42,559 nt of DNA from Treponema sp. (GTDB lineage: Bacteria; Spirochaetota; Spirochaetia; Treponematales; Treponemataceae). The stretch is from NCBI GenBank assembly GCA_024698325.1, contig JAILRG010000056.1, forward strand, positions 1 through 42,559, given 5' to 3'. This document shows positions 18,119 through 27,428 of the stretch, one piece after another; position 1 is the stretch's first letter, and every line of letters starts with the position of its first letter. Below the pieces are notes generated by a model. It made no database searches and had not been told where the DNA came from. It saw only the letters and a program-made list of their open reading frames with translations. Both the position numbers and the translations under genes were made by a program.

Positions 18119-19447
18119 ATGTATTCGAAAAATGATGTGGCGCTTACGCCGCCAATGGGCTGGAACAGCTACGATTATTACAACACGACGGTAACAGAAG
18201 CCGATGTTCGGGCGAATGCAAATTACATGGCAAAGCATCTGCGCCAGTACGGCTGGGAATACATTGTCATCGACATACAGTGGTCTGACCCGAACGCCGG
18301 TGCGCTTGTGCCGGACGTGCAGTACGTGCCGTTTACTCAGCTGTGTCTGGACGGCTGGTCGCGGCAGGTTCCGGCGCCCGTGCGCTTTCCTTCCAGCGAC
18401 GGGGATGCAGGCTTTAAGCCGCTTGCCGATTATATTCACTCACTCGGGCTTAAATTTGGCATTCACATCATGCGCGGAATTCCGCGGATTGCCGCCCACA
18501 ATCATATGCCCATCCTTACGCCAAACCTGACGACAGCGGACAAAATTGCAAATCCGTTCAGCGTCAGCAAGTGGAACGGCGATATGTACGGCGTTGACTA
18601 CACCAAGCGCGGCGCGCAGGCGTATTACGACAGCGTTTTTGCCCTGTATGCGCAGTGGGGCGTGGATTTTGTCAAAGTTGACGACATCTGCAACACGAAC
18701 ATGTATCCCGACAATCCCTATTCTGCAGAAAAAGAAATTGAGATGATTGCGCTTGCCATAGAGCGGAGCGGGCGGCCCATGGTGCTGAGTTTAAGCCCGG
18801 GACCGGCTCTAATCGAAAAAGCCTGGCACCTGGAAAAATACGCGAACATGTGGCGCATTACCGATGATTTCTGGGATGACTGGCGGCTCTTAAAGGCGAT
18901 GTTTGAGCGCTGCGAAGTGTGGCAGAAACATGTGGGAGGCGGCTCGTGGCCGGATTGCGACATGCTCCCGCTCGGCAGACTCGGAAAAGGCTTTGCCGCC
19001 GAACGCTTTACAAGCTTTACGCCCGCCGAGCAGCGAACGATGATGACGCTCTGGTGCATATTCCGAAGCCCGTTGATGATTGGCGCTGATCTTCCTCAGC
19101 TGGACGAGGCGACAAAGGCACTCCTTACCAACAGCGAAGTGCTTGCACTGCTTACTGAAAGCCATGGCGCCGAGCAGCTGCGCCGCGACGAAAAAAGCTG
19201 TGTCTGGAAAAGCTTTGCTGTCGATTCTTCCTCGCTGTATGTGGCGCTGTTCAATCTGGCAGACGATGCGGCGACGGTTTCTGCAAGCACAGCGGAGCTT
19301 ACCTTGAGCGGAAACGCAATCTGGCGCGTGCGCGACCTGTGGGCAAAGCAGGATGTGGAATCTCTCGCTGCGAGCGGCGAAAAAGGCGGGATAAGCGCCT
19401 CTCTTCCCGCGCACGGAGCTGCGCTCTTTAAGCTGTCTGCTGAATAG
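18119..19447 (+). CDS. GH27-family glycosidase (alpha-galactosidase-like), cytoplasmic
   Basis: A 442-residue protein beginning ALTPPMGWNSYDYY, the N-terminal signature of family GH27. The nucleophile is Asp188 in DFVKVDD and the acid/base is Asp250 in WRITDDFWDDW. The C-terminal ~85 residues form the usual beta-sandwich. There is no signal peptide, so it should act on imported oligosaccharides. Substrate could be alpha-galactoside or a related sugar; an insertion at about 60-98 separates it from classical alpha-galactosidases. GAGGTGA precedes the ATG, 33 bp after the PG0541-type gene, with no terminator between. Confidence 0.85.
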   Translation: MYSKNDVALTPPMGWNSYDYYNTTVTEADVRANANYMAKHLRQYGWEYIVIDIQWSDPNAGALVPDVQYVPFTQLCLDGWSRQVPAPVRFPSSDGDAGFKPLADYIHSLGLKFGIHIMRGIPRIAAHNHMPILTPNLTTADKIANPFSVSKWNGDMYGVDYTKRGAQAYYDSVFALYAQWGVDFVKVDDICNTNMYPDNPYSAEKEIEMIALAIERSGRPMVLSLSPGPALIEKAWHLEKYANMWRITDDFWDDWRLLKAMFERCEVWQKHVGGGSWPDCDMLPLGRLGKGFAAERFTSFTPAEQRTMMTLWCIFRSPLMIGADLPQLDEATKALLTNSEVLALLTESHGAEQLRRDEKSCVWKSFAVDSSSLYVALFNLADDAATVSASTAELTLSGNAIWRVRDLWAKQDVESLAASGEKGGISASLPAHGAALFKLSAE

Positions 19448-19535
19448 GCTTTTTGCCGCTGAACAGGGCGTGTGGTGGCCGCTTCCCCGGGCCGGCGGCA
19501 CATGCAGGGGATTTCCCCGGCATGTGTGCGCGTGC

Positions 19536-19549
19536 TATACTGCCTTATC
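19536..19549 (+). promoter_or_regulatory. Extended -10 region of sbcD, near-leaderless
   Basis: TATACT at 19536-19541 ends 8 nt before the sbcD ATG. No Shine-Dalgarno sequence and no clear -35 box are visible. It supports 19550 rather than the upstream ATG at 19472 as the translation start. Confidence 0.45.
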
Positions 19550-20851
19550 ATGCGCATAATTCATACTGCTGACTGGCATCTGGGAAATCAGATGCACGAG
19601 ATAGACCGCTCCGTCGAAAGCGGTGCTTTTTTAGACTGGCTTCTGCAACAGATTACGGACCTTGAGGCAGATGTGCTTATTGTTTCCGGGGATGTGTTTG
19701 ATACGGCTCATCCTTCAGTGGGAGCCAGACGGCAATACTATGACTTTCTTGCACGCGCTGTAAAAGACGGGCTTGGGAATATCATCATCACGGGCGGAAA
19801 CCACGACTCTGCAGTTCTGCTCGATGCGGCAAAAGAGCTGCTTGGTGTAAGCGGCGTGCGGGTTGTCGGCTCTGTCAGCGGTATTTCTCCAAAAGACATG
19901 GTGTTCGAGCTTACCGGTAAGGCCGGCGAGACTTGCGGCATCTGCATGGCAGTTCCCTTCGTGCGCGAAGTTGAGCTTAGAAACTGCATTCCAGAAACAG
20001 TTGAAGACGGCGATGTGTACAGCCAGGCCTACTGCGCCCTCTATACGGCCGTTTACGAAGAAGCCGAAAAACTCCGCGCCGGCCGCCATATCCCGCTCGT
20101 TGCGACAGGTCATCTCTATGCCGCAGACCTTGAAGGCCGGCTTTCTGGCGCAAAATCAAACGAAAAGACTGACGACGGCGTAAAAGTGCTGGACGTGCTG
20201 GGTACGCTCGGAAATGTGCCCGTGTCGGTGTTCCCGGAGCAGGCTGACTATGTTGCGCTGGGGCATATTCACTACACCACGACCGTCGCGAAAAATCCCC
20301 GCGTGCGCTATTCAGGCTCGCCCTTTGTGCTGGGCTTTGACGAAGCGCTAATTCCCCGTACCATACTCTGTGTCGATGTCGAGGCCGAAAAGCAGCCTGC
20401 GGTAGAAAAAATTGAAGTTCCCGCCTTTTCAGTCTACCGGCGCATCAGCGGAACTCTGGCAGAAGTAAAGCAGCAGCTTCAGAGTATGGCAGAAGCTCAT
20501 GCGTCGATTCCCGAGGCGAAGCGGAAGCCCGTGTACCTTGAAATCTGTTACAAAAAAGAGCTGGGCCTTTCCGCGCAGGAGTATCTGGAGCCGGTGCTGG
20601 CAGCACTGCCTGCCTCACTTTCGGTGGCAAGCTGGAAGCCGCTGGAGCAGAAATCAGCAGCAGCTTTTTCAGGCTTTGCCAGCATGGATGCCTCTGAGCT
20701 TAAGAACCTTGACGATACGGCGGTGTTTACCGAGCTGATTCTGTCTAAGGCGGGCTTTCAGAAAGACAGCCCCGAAGCAAAAGCCGCCCTTGATGTGTAC
20801 CTTCCGCTTTTTGCGGAGATAGCCGCCGGCGTGGCGCAGGGAGAAGAGTAA
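19550..20851 (+). CDS. sbcD: SbcD, nuclease subunit of SbcCD (Mre11-like)
   Basis: Start at MRIIHTADWHLG gives 433 residues and places the first metallophosphoesterase motif (D8, H10) where SbcD proteins carry it; the extra 26 codons upstream are not family-like. Further motifs are SGDVFD, GGNHDS, GHLYA and GHIHYT. SbcD cuts DNA hairpins and blocked ends in an ATP-dependent complex with SbcC, whose gene starts one base after this stop codon. That arrangement is standard for sbcDC operons. Confidence 0.92.
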   Translation: MRIIHTADWHLGNQMHEIDRSVESGAFLDWLLQQITDLEADVLIVSGDVFDTAHPSVGARRQYYDFLARAVKDGLGNIIITGGNHDSAVLLDAAKELLGVSGVRVVGSVSGISPKDMVFELTGKAGETCGICMAVPFVREVELRNCIPETVEDGDVYSQAYCALYTAVYEEAEKLRAGRHIPLVATGHLYAADLEGRLSGAKSNEKTDDGVKVLDVLGTLGNVPVSVFPEQADYVALGHIHYTTTVAKNPRVRYSGSPFVLGFDEALIPRTILCVDVEAEKQPAVEKIEVPAFSVYRRISGTLAEVKQQLQSMAEAHASIPEAKRKPVYLEICYKKELGLSAQEYLEPVLAALPASLSVASWKPLEQKSAAAFSGFASMDASELKNLDDTAVFTELILSKAGFQKDSPEAKAALDVYLPLFAEIAAGVAQGEE

Positions 20852-20852
20852 C

Positions 20853-23800
20853 ATGCGTATTTTAAAAATTGAGCTGGAAAACATAAATTCATTAAAAGGC
20901 ACCTGGAGCATTGATTTTACCGATCCTGCCTATGCAAGAAATCACGATATTTTTGTGATTCACGGGCCGACCGGTGCCGGAAAGACGACGCTTCTGGACG
21001 CAATAACGCTTGCCCTCTACGGACGCACGCCCCGACTCGAAGCGGTAAATGACGGCGTTGCCGGTAACGAGCTTATGACGCGGGGAACCGGTATGTGCCG
21101 GGCGACTGTTACCTACCAGTGTAAGCGCGGCGTGTTCACGTCCACGTTCCAGCAGAACCGTGCAAACGGCAGGGCCAGCGGTCGCCTGCAGATTCCCTCG
21201 TACCAGATTGTAAAGGATGACGGCACGGTTTTTGACACCGGAAAAAGCCCGCGCGCTCTTGCTGAAAAAACGCAGGAAATTATTCAGCTTGATTATGACC
21301 AGTTCTGCCGCTCGATTATGCTTGCCCAGGGAGAATTCAGCAGATTCTTAAAATCTACCTCCCGGGAGCGCGCGCAGATTCTTGAAAAGCTGACAGGAAC
21401 CGGACGGTACCGCCAGATTGCGCAGGCAGTGCACGCACGCTTTTCCGACCTTGACCGCCGCTTTGACAGCGTAAAAGAAGAAAAAGAGCGCATGGAAAAG
21501 CTTGTGCTGACAGAAGATGCGGAAAAAGAGCTGAATGCGAAGGCGGACTCGCTGCAGTCTGAATACAACGCAGCCGAAAAAGAGCTGAGCCGCATTCAGA
21601 AGGATATAACAAGCTATGACACGCTTGAAAAACTGGAGCAAGGCGTAAAGAGCGCGCAGCTTGCGGTCGAAAAAAGCGCCCGCGAGGCTTCGGCGTTTTC
21701 TGATGATGAGCGCCGCCTTCTCCGAGCCGAAAGCGCCCGGGACTGCGCAGAAAGCTTTGCTTCTTTTTCGGCCCTGCGAACTGCGGACGAACGGGACCGC
21801 GCTGCCAGCGCCGCTTCTGAAAAAGAGCGGGACGCGCTTTCTGTAAGCGCAAAGGAAGCCGCCTCGCGCGAAGCTGAGGCTGCGGAACGATTTTCCGCGC
21901 TGGAAAAAGAGCTGGTCGCGCTCCGGTCGGTGTGGACGGGAGTGCGCGCGCTTGACGTTCAGATAAGCGCTGCCGAGAAAACGAGCGCGGATGCCGTCTT
22001 TCGAAGAAAAGCCTCGGAAAAGGCGCTTTCGGAAGCTGAATCAGCCCTGGCCGCTTTGTCGGAAGCCATTTCTGTGCTTGCAGCAGAAAAAACTGCGCTC
22101 GACTCATATATTGCCGGTCACGCGATTGACGAAACGCTTCCTGAGATTATCGCCCGCGCAGAAACGCTTTCTGCCTCAGTAAAAGAACATGCGGATAAAC
22201 GCATGCACTTACAGCTGGAGCTGGATAAGGCAGAAAAAGATGCAGTGGAAGCCGCCCTTCTTTCCGAAAAGGCGAATGCTGAACTTTCCGAAATTGAAGA
22301 AGCGATACAGGCCTTCGTCTCGAAAGAGTCCCTCTTTATCGTGCGCGAGCTTCAAAAACAACTTACAGCAGGAAATCCATGCCCTGTCTGCGGCGTGCCG
22401 TATAAAACACAAGATGTTGGCAGAGAACTGCCAGCCGGCAGCGCACAGCCTGCAGCCGATGGCGAACAAGCTGCAGCCAGCCGCGAAGCCGAAAAATCCC
22501 GCGAACTAGCCCTTTCAAGCGCCGAGCTTTCCTCGCGGTATGAGGAAGCAGAAGCGCGCGCGCTTCAAGCCCAGAAAAAAGCAGAGGCGGCTTCCTCAGC
22601 CCTAGAGCTCTTAAAAAGCCGGCTTTCAGAGACAGAATCCGCCGTCGCCGCCTCTCTTTCGCAGATACAGGACGCGCTTTCTCCATGGAATGTGACGGTC
22701 AGCGAAGAAACGGTCGCTTCCGCGCTTGCGCTTCTTCGGAAACAGAGTGCCCTCTGGCAGCAGAAGCAGGCCGGCGCCACCGAAAACGCGCGGCTCACCG
22801 CAGAAAAAGAGGCAGCCCGCGCATCCCACCAGCAGCAGCTGACAGAGCGCAGTGAGGAGCTTGCTTCTCTTACAGAAGCAGAGCAGCATGCGCTTTCAGA
22901 AGAAGCTTCTTTGCGCGACAGGCGCCGGGCGATGTTTGGCGAAAAAGACGTGGATGCCGAAGAGCGGGAAAAAAACGATGCGCTGCAGGAAGCAAAGCGC
23001 CTTTCAGACATGGCTTCCGAGCGCTTCCGCACCGAAAAAGAATCGCTTGCCCGTGTAGAAGCGCAGCTAGAGCAGCTTACCGCATCTGTTTCCGAGCGCC
23101 AGGAAAAGCTTTCTTCTGCGCAATCAGCCTTCCAAAAGCGGCTTTCCGCCAACGGCATTGCGGACGAAGAAGCATATTTGGCCGCGCGCATGGACGAGCA
23201 GGAGTTTTCTGCGCTCCAGAATCGGCGCGATGCGATTAAGAGAGCGCAGGTGCAGGCAGAAGCCGCCCTTGCAGAAGCCGTCCGCTCACATGACGACTAT
23301 AAGGCGCATGCTTCGCTCACAACACCTAAGGAAACGCTGCTTACAGAGCAAAACGAAGTCCTCGTCCGCCGCGAACAAGCCCATGTAAGTCTTGTCGATG
23401 TTCAGATGCAGCTGAAAACAAATGACGACAACCGCGAAAACGCCCGCCGCGTAGAACGTGACTACGACGCCATTCAGAAAGAGCACGCGCTCTGGAAGCA
23501 GATGAAGGACTTTGTCGGCGTCAAAAGCGGTGACGATTTTTCCGAGTTTGTGCAGAGCATCGCCTTTAACCGCCTGCTTTTTGTCACCAACAAAAACCTG
23601 TACGGCATTACCGGCCGCTACCGCATCGTGCAGAAAACGCCCGGCTCCCTGGATTTTGCCATCGACGACGCTTACTGCACCGATGTCCGCAGCGTGTCAA
23701 ACTTAAGCGGCGGCGAGCAGTTCCTTGTAAGCCTGTCGCTTGCGCTTGGCATTTCCGAGTTTGCAAGCCACGCCGTGCGCGTCGACTCCCTCTTTTTGGA

Positions 23801-24011
23801 CGAAGGCTTCGGCACGCTAAGCGGCGACCTTTTAACCGAGGCGATTAACGCACTTAAAAACCTGCAGAAAGACGGCAAAATGCTGGGCATCATCACCCAC
23901 GTCGACACCGTCATACATGAAATCGACCAGCGTATCGAAGTCCGGCAGACCACCGGCGGTCACAGCGTCCTTATCGGCGCGGGCATAACCGGGCCGGGGG
24001 CCTCCTGTTAG
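20853..24011 (+). CDS. sbcC: SbcC, ATPase/coiled-coil subunit of SbcCD (Rad50-like)
   Basis: A 1052-residue SMC-like protein. Walker A GPTGAGKTT is at 38-46. The ABC signature LSGGEQ is near 950 and Walker B SLFLDEGFGTL near 978. Between them lie two long Ala/Glu/Lys-rich coiled-coil arms meeting at a CPVC zinc hook near residue 510. An Ala/Glu/Gln-rich insertion (SAQPAADGEQAAASREAEK) follows the hook. It holds and unwinds DNA ends for SbcD. Confidence 0.93.
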   Translation: MRILKIELENINSLKGTWSIDFTDPAYARNHDIFVIHGPTGAGKTTLLDAITLALYGRTPRLEAVNDGVAGNELMTRGTGMCRATVTYQCKRGVFTSTFQQNRANGRASGRLQIPSYQIVKDDGTVFDTGKSPRALAEKTQEIIQLDYDQFCRSIMLAQGEFSRFLKSTSRERAQILEKLTGTGRYRQIAQAVHARFSDLDRRFDSVKEEKERMEKLVLTEDAEKELNAKADSLQSEYNAAEKELSRIQKDITSYDTLEKLEQGVKSAQLAVEKSAREASAFSDDERRLLRAESARDCAESFASFSALRTADERDRAASAASEKERDALSVSAKEAASREAEAAERFSALEKELVALRSVWTGVRALDVQISAAEKTSADAVFRRKASEKALSEAESALAALSEAISVLAAEKTALDSYIAGHAIDETLPEIIARAETLSASVKEHADKRMHLQLELDKAEKDAVEAALLSEKANAELSEIEEAIQAFVSKESLFIVRELQKQLTAGNPCPVCGVPYKTQDVGRELPAGSAQPAADGEQAAASREAEKSRELALSSAELSSRYEEAEARALQAQKKAEAASSALELLKSRLSETESAVAASLSQIQDALSPWNVTVSEETVASALALLRKQSALWQQKQAGATENARLTAEKEAARASHQQQLTERSEELASLTEAEQHALSEEASLRDRRRAMFGEKDVDAEEREKNDALQEAKRLSDMASERFRTEKESLARVEAQLEQLTASVSERQEKLSSAQSAFQKRLSANGIADEEAYLAARMDEQEFSALQNRRDAIKRAQVQAEAALAEAVRSHDDYKAHASLTTPKETLLTEQNEVLVRREQAHVSLVDVQMQLKTNDDNRENARRVERDYDAIQKEHALWKQMKDFVGVKSGDDFSEFVQSIAFNRLLFVTNKNLYGITGRYRIVQKTPGSLDFAIDDAYCTDVRSVSNLSGGEQFLVSLSLALGISEFASHAVRVDSLFLDEGFGTLSGDLLTEAINALKNLQKDGKMLGIITHVDTVIHEIDQRIEVRQTTGGHSVLIGAGITGPGASC

Positions 24012-24298
24012 CAGAAAACTGTCAGCAGGGCGGTCCCGCCGGTGGCAGTTGCCCCCGGCGGTCGCTATGTCCGCCCTTCGCTATCCGCTCATCCTCCCCG
24101 CTCCCTTACGGTCGCTGGGGAGGACTAAAGGGACTCCCAGCGCTACCGAAAAAGCCACGTCTGTCTGCATCCCCGCCGTCGCTTCCCGGGAACTTCTACC
24201 CTAGCCCAAAGCGCATAAAATCGCTACAATGGCACCTGTTATTTTTACGGTTTACTACCCACGCGCATACATGCGCGAAATCTGAAAACGAGGCATAT
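24012..24298. other. Intergenic region with inverted repeats ahead of ychF
   Basis: These 287 bp hold no credible gene. CCTCCCC (24093-24099) pairs perfectly with GGGGAGG (24117-24123), but no T-run follows, so this is not a standard terminator. A perfect 7-bp inverted repeat CGCGCAT-AC-ATGCGCG lies at 24262-24277, about 20 bp before the ychF start, and could be an operator or a leader hairpin. TACAAT near 24225 is a possible -10 box. Confidence 0.5.
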
Positions 24299-25435
24299 AT
24301 GAAACTTACTTGTGGTATTGTGGGTCTTCCTAACGTCGGAAAGTCCACTATTTTTTCTGCGCTGACGAAAGCTCCGGCGCAGGCTGAAAACTATCCTTTC
24401 TGTACGATTGACCCCAACGTGGGCGTTGTGGAGCTGCCCGATGAGCGGCTGGATTTTATGGCAAGCGTATTCCAGCCCAAAAAGAAGATTCCGGCGACCG
24501 TTGACTTTGTGGACATTGCAGGCCTGATTAAGGGGGCGTCAAAAGGCGAAGGTTTGGGAAACCAGTTCCTTGCAAACATCCGCGAAACAAGCGTCATTGC
24601 CCATGTTGTGCGCTGTTTTGATAATCCCGATATTCAGCACGTGCGCGACGATGCCAAGACCGAGGCTCCCATTGACCCGGAAAGCGACATCCTGACGATT
24701 AACTACGAACTGTGTCAGGCTGACATCGACACGATTAACAAGCGCGAGGAAAAAGTCGTCAAGCAGATTCGCGCACTGGGAAAAGAAGAAGAAAAGCGCC
24801 TTGCCGGTTACAAAAGCGCCGTGGCAAAAATCCTCCCGCTTCTGCAGGACGGAAAATGCGCCCGCATGGCAGATTTGACTGACGATGAACGCGAAGGCAT
24901 TTACGATCTGCACCTTTTGACGATTAAGCCCCAGCTTTTTGTCTGCAACATCGACGAGGACGCAATCGCTGAGGGCACCAACAAGTATGTGGAAGCCGTA
25001 AAGAAAATCGCTGCCGAAGAAAAGAGCGAAGTGATTGTGATTTGCGGCAAGTTTGAAAGCGACCTGGTGGAAATCACCGACGAAGGCGACCGCAAGGACT
25101 TTATGGAAAGCGTCGGCCTTACCGAAAGCGGCCTTTCTGTCATGGCGCGGGCTGCCTATCATTTGATGGGGCTGCGCACCTTCTTTACCGGCGGTCCCGA
25201 CGAGTGCCGTGCATGGACAATTCATGCGGGCGACAAGGCGCCTCAGGCAGCTGGCGTTATCCACACTGACTTTGAAAAAGGCTTTATCAAGGCGGAAGTC
25301 TACAGCGTGGAAGACCTGCGCAAGTACGGAAGCGAGGCGGAAATCAAGGCAGCCGGTAAGTACCGCCAGGAAGGCAAAGAGTACGTGGTGCAGGACGGAG
25401 ATGTGATGTTCTTTAAATTTAACGTGAGCAAATAA
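24299..25435 (+). CDS. ychF: YchF/OLA1-family P-loop ATPase
   Basis: A 378-residue protein. The G1 loop GLPNVGKST, G3 DIAGL and the altered G4 NIDE (in place of NKxD) identify YchF, an Obg-related protein that prefers ATP over GTP. A TGS domain forms the C-terminus (TIHAGDKAPQAAGVIHTDFE). It binds ribosomes and affects translation and stress responses. The ribosome binding site is CGAGG. Two tandem terminator-like hairpins follow. Confidence 0.95.
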   Translation: MKLTCGIVGLPNVGKSTIFSALTKAPAQAENYPFCTIDPNVGVVELPDERLDFMASVFQPKKKIPATVDFVDIAGLIKGASKGEGLGNQFLANIRETSVIAHVVRCFDNPDIQHVRDDAKTEAPIDPESDILTINYELCQADIDTINKREEKVVKQIRALGKEEEKRLAGYKSAVAKILPLLQDGKCARMADLTDDEREGIYDLHLLTIKPQLFVCNIDEDAIAEGTNKYVEAVKKIAAEEKSEVIVICGKFESDLVEITDEGDRKDFMESVGLTESGLSVMARAAYHLMGLRTFFTGGPDECRAWTIHAGDKAPQAAGVIHTDFEKGFIKAEVYSVEDLRKYGSEAEIKAAGKYRQEGKEYVVQDGDVMFFKFNVSK

Positions 25436-25463
25436 CAGACAGCAGGCTGCTGTATACGCAAAG

Positions 25464-25590
25464 CACGACCGGGCGCACCTGCTGCGGTCGTGTCTTTACA
25501 TTCAACGTTGCACAATAAGCGGAACCTGCTTTTTATGCAATGGCACGACCGGGAAGAATGCGCGCCTGCTGCGGTCGTGTCTTTTTTTTT
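25464..25590 (+). terminator. Duplicated hairpin terminators after ychF
   Basis: The stem CACGACCG/CGGTCGTG occurs twice: 25464-25471 with 25485-25492, and 25544-25551 with 25572-25579. The second is followed by a run of nine T (25582-25590), a typical intrinsic terminator; the first has only a short T-run. The flanking 'cctgctgcggtcgtgtctt' is also repeated, so the element was duplicated as a block. Confidence 0.8.
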
Positions 25591-25608
25591 GCGCTGTCAG
25601 AACATTTA

Positions 25609-25653
25609 ATACCTATTGACCCAGTAGGAAAATAACGGTAGATTGTGGAAACT
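25609..25653 (+). promoter_or_regulatory. hemA promoter with overlapping CCTA-N9-TAGG site
   Basis: TTGACC (25616-25621) and TAGATT (25639-25644) are 17 bp apart. The -10 ends 9 nt before ATG 25654, a leaderless arrangement. A palindromic CCTA-N9-TAGG (core 25612-25628) overlaps the -35 box. The same spacing recurs at the yezD-metK and metY promoters (34300-34323 and 40474-40497). A protein bound here should block RNA polymerase. Confidence 0.6.
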
Positions 25654-26874
25654 ATGAGAAACAGTCTGCCTTTTTTTTGTATAAGTATTAGTCATCAACA
25701 TTCACCTGTGGAAATCCGCAGGCTGTTTTCGTTCACAAAATCCCAGGCCGCAGCCTTTCTTTCTGAGTTCTGCTCCGGGGGAAAAAAAGCGGTGCTTGTG
25801 GCGACCTGTAACCGCACGGAGCTGTATGTATCCTGTGACCGCGCAGAATCTGATTCGCTTGACCTCGCAGCTGCCATTTCTGAAGCGCAGGAAGCTTTTG
25901 CCCTTGCAAAACAGCAGGACGTGCAGCTTTTTAGGGAGCACTGCCGCTCGTATACTGGCGAGGACGCCGTCCGGCATCTGTTTTCGGTTGCGGCAGGCCT
26001 TGACAGCATGGTGCTTGGCGAAAATGAAATCCTTGGCCAGCTTAGGGAGTCCTACAAAGAGGCCGCAGCCCAGCGGCACACCGGCTTTTATCTGAATCAG
26101 ATTTTCCAGCGGGCGCTTTCGTGCGCAAAACGCGTAAAAACGGAAACGAATCTTTCAAAGGCGACAGAGTCGATTGCGACGCTTGCAGTAAAGGAAGTAA
26201 TGGCCTTTAGCGCTGAAGCTGCCTCTGCGGGAAAGGTGCTTTCCGTTCTGCTTATCGGCGCTTCGGGGCAGACTGGTTCCCTTATTGCGCGCGACCTTGC
26301 AGAGCGTGACGGCGTGCAGGTGTTTGCGACGGTCCGCCGGCAGTATGGGCTACCCGAGCTTCCGCATACTGAAAAAATTGCCTATGAAGAACGCTATGCG
26401 TACCTTGACCGCGCCGATGTGGTCATCAGTGCGACAAGAAGCCCGCACTGCACGGTTTCTTACAGCGACGCGGCGGCCGTACTCCACACGAAAAAGAAGC
26501 GGCTTTTTATTGACCTTGCCGTTCCGAATGACATTGCCCCAGAGCTTGCGGCTTTTGACGGCATCACGCTTAAAAATATCGACTGTTTTACCCGCATTGC
26601 CCGGGAGCATAATCAGCAGAAAAAAGAGGGCGCCGAAAAAGCCTCTCTCATTCTGGCAGAAGAAATTGACGCAACGGTAAAAGAGTTGATTTTCCACGAC
26701 AACATAAGCTTTGTGCAGGAGTTCGGCCGGTCGCTTGACGGCATAAGCGCACTGCAGTTTTTGTATGACATGCGTACGGCGGCAACAGCGGAGGAACTGG
26801 AGCTTTTGCTTTCGCTCTGGGACCGCATGCAGTCTCAGCATGGCGGACAGCAGCCCATGCGCAGGGGAGCGTAA
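25654..26874 (+). CDS. hemA: HemA, glutamyl-tRNA reductase
   Basis: First enzyme of the C5 route, reducing glutamyl-tRNA to glutamate-1-semialdehyde with NADPH. About 406 residues. Catalytic Cys52 lies in LVATCNRTELY; SMVLGENEILGQ and LIGASGQTGSLIARDL (NADPH-binding) follow, with a helical dimerisation tail. An in-frame GTG at 25645 would add three residues, but it lies upstream of the expected transcript start, so ATG 25654 is chosen. The next gene starts two bases after the stop. Confidence 0.92.
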   Translation: MRNSLPFFCISISHQHSPVEIRRLFSFTKSQAAAFLSEFCSGGKKAVLVATCNRTELYVSCDRAESDSLDLAAAISEAQEAFALAKQQDVQLFREHCRSYTGEDAVRHLFSVAAGLDSMVLGENEILGQLRESYKEAAAQRHTGFYLNQIFQRALSCAKRVKTETNLSKATESIATLAVKEVMAFSAEAASAGKVLSVLLIGASGQTGSLIARDLAERDGVQVFATVRRQYGLPELPHTEKIAYEERYAYLDRADVVISATRSPHCTVSYSDAAAVLHTKKKRLFIDLAVPNDIAPELAAFDGITLKNIDCFTRIAREHNQQKKEGAEKASLILAEEIDATVKELIFHDNISFVQEFGRSLDGISALQFLYDMRTAATAEELELLLSLWDRMQSQHGGQQPMRRGA

Positions 26875-26876
26875 CG

Positions 26877-27428
26877 ATGGCATTTTTTCCGATTTTTGTT
26901 TCCCTCGGTGACTGTCTTGTCGTCGGCGGAGGAGCTGTCGCTCACCGTAAAGCCTGCCAGCTGCTCGAATTTGGCGCAAACGTGACGGTCGTGGCGCGGG
27001 AGGCAGGTGACGAGATGAAAGCGCTTGCAGCGTCAAACCAGAAGATTCGCATTGTGCAAAAATCATTTGAAGAGCCAGACGTTACCGGCATGAGCCTTGT
27101 CGTTGCGGCGACAGACGACACTGCCTGTAACCGGGCCGTGTACAGCGCGGCGCACTGCCGGCAGATTCCGGTGAACGTGGTCGACGTTCCGGAACTGTGC
27201 GACTTTTATTTTCCTGCAATCGTGCGGCGGGGCGAGCTTGTCGTTGCTGTCGGCACGGGGGGAAAAAGCCCTGCCTTTGCGCGGAGCGTTAAACAGAAGA
27301 TTGACGAGGTGCTGCCGCAGGACGCCGGCGAGCGCTTAGAAAAGGCGGCCCTCATCCGGAAGACGCTGCTTGCAGCGGGGAAAAGCCCTGCGCACGACGC
27401 AGGCTACAACGAGGCGGTAACACTATGA
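26877..27428 (+). CDS. Siroheme synthase N-domain protein (precorrin-2 dehydrogenase)
   Basis: A 183-residue protein of the CysG-N/Met8/SirC type. The NAD-binding motif VVGGGAVAHRKACQLLEFGA, the ATDD and NVVDVPELCDFYFPA segments and TGGKSP are all in place. It oxidises precorrin-2 to sirohydrochlorin and may also insert iron. The CobA-type methyltransferase that supplies precorrin-2 is fused to HemD two genes downstream. Overlaps hemC by 4 bp. Confidence 0.88.
   Translation: MAFFPIFVSLGDCLVVGGGAVAHRKACQLLEFGANVTVVAREAGDEMKALAASNQKIRIVQKSFEEPDVTGMSLVVAATDDTACNRAVYSAAHCRQIPVNVVDVPELCDFYFPAIVRRGELVVAVGTGGKSPAFARSVKQKIDEVLPQDAGERLEKAALIRKTLLAAGKSPAHDAGYNEAVTL

Noticed and set aside
17744..18439. 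231-codon minus-strand ORF across three plus-strand genes
   Set aside because: Overlaps the pump, PG0541-type and GH27 genes, all well supported.
19472..19549. Upstream ATG at 19472 as start of sbcD
   Set aside because: The extra 26 residues are not SbcD-like, and a -10 hexamer lies 8 nt before ATG 19550.
25436..25653. Cobalamin riboswitch before the hem/cob operon
   Set aside because: No B12-box-like segment; the space is filled by two terminators and a compact promoter.
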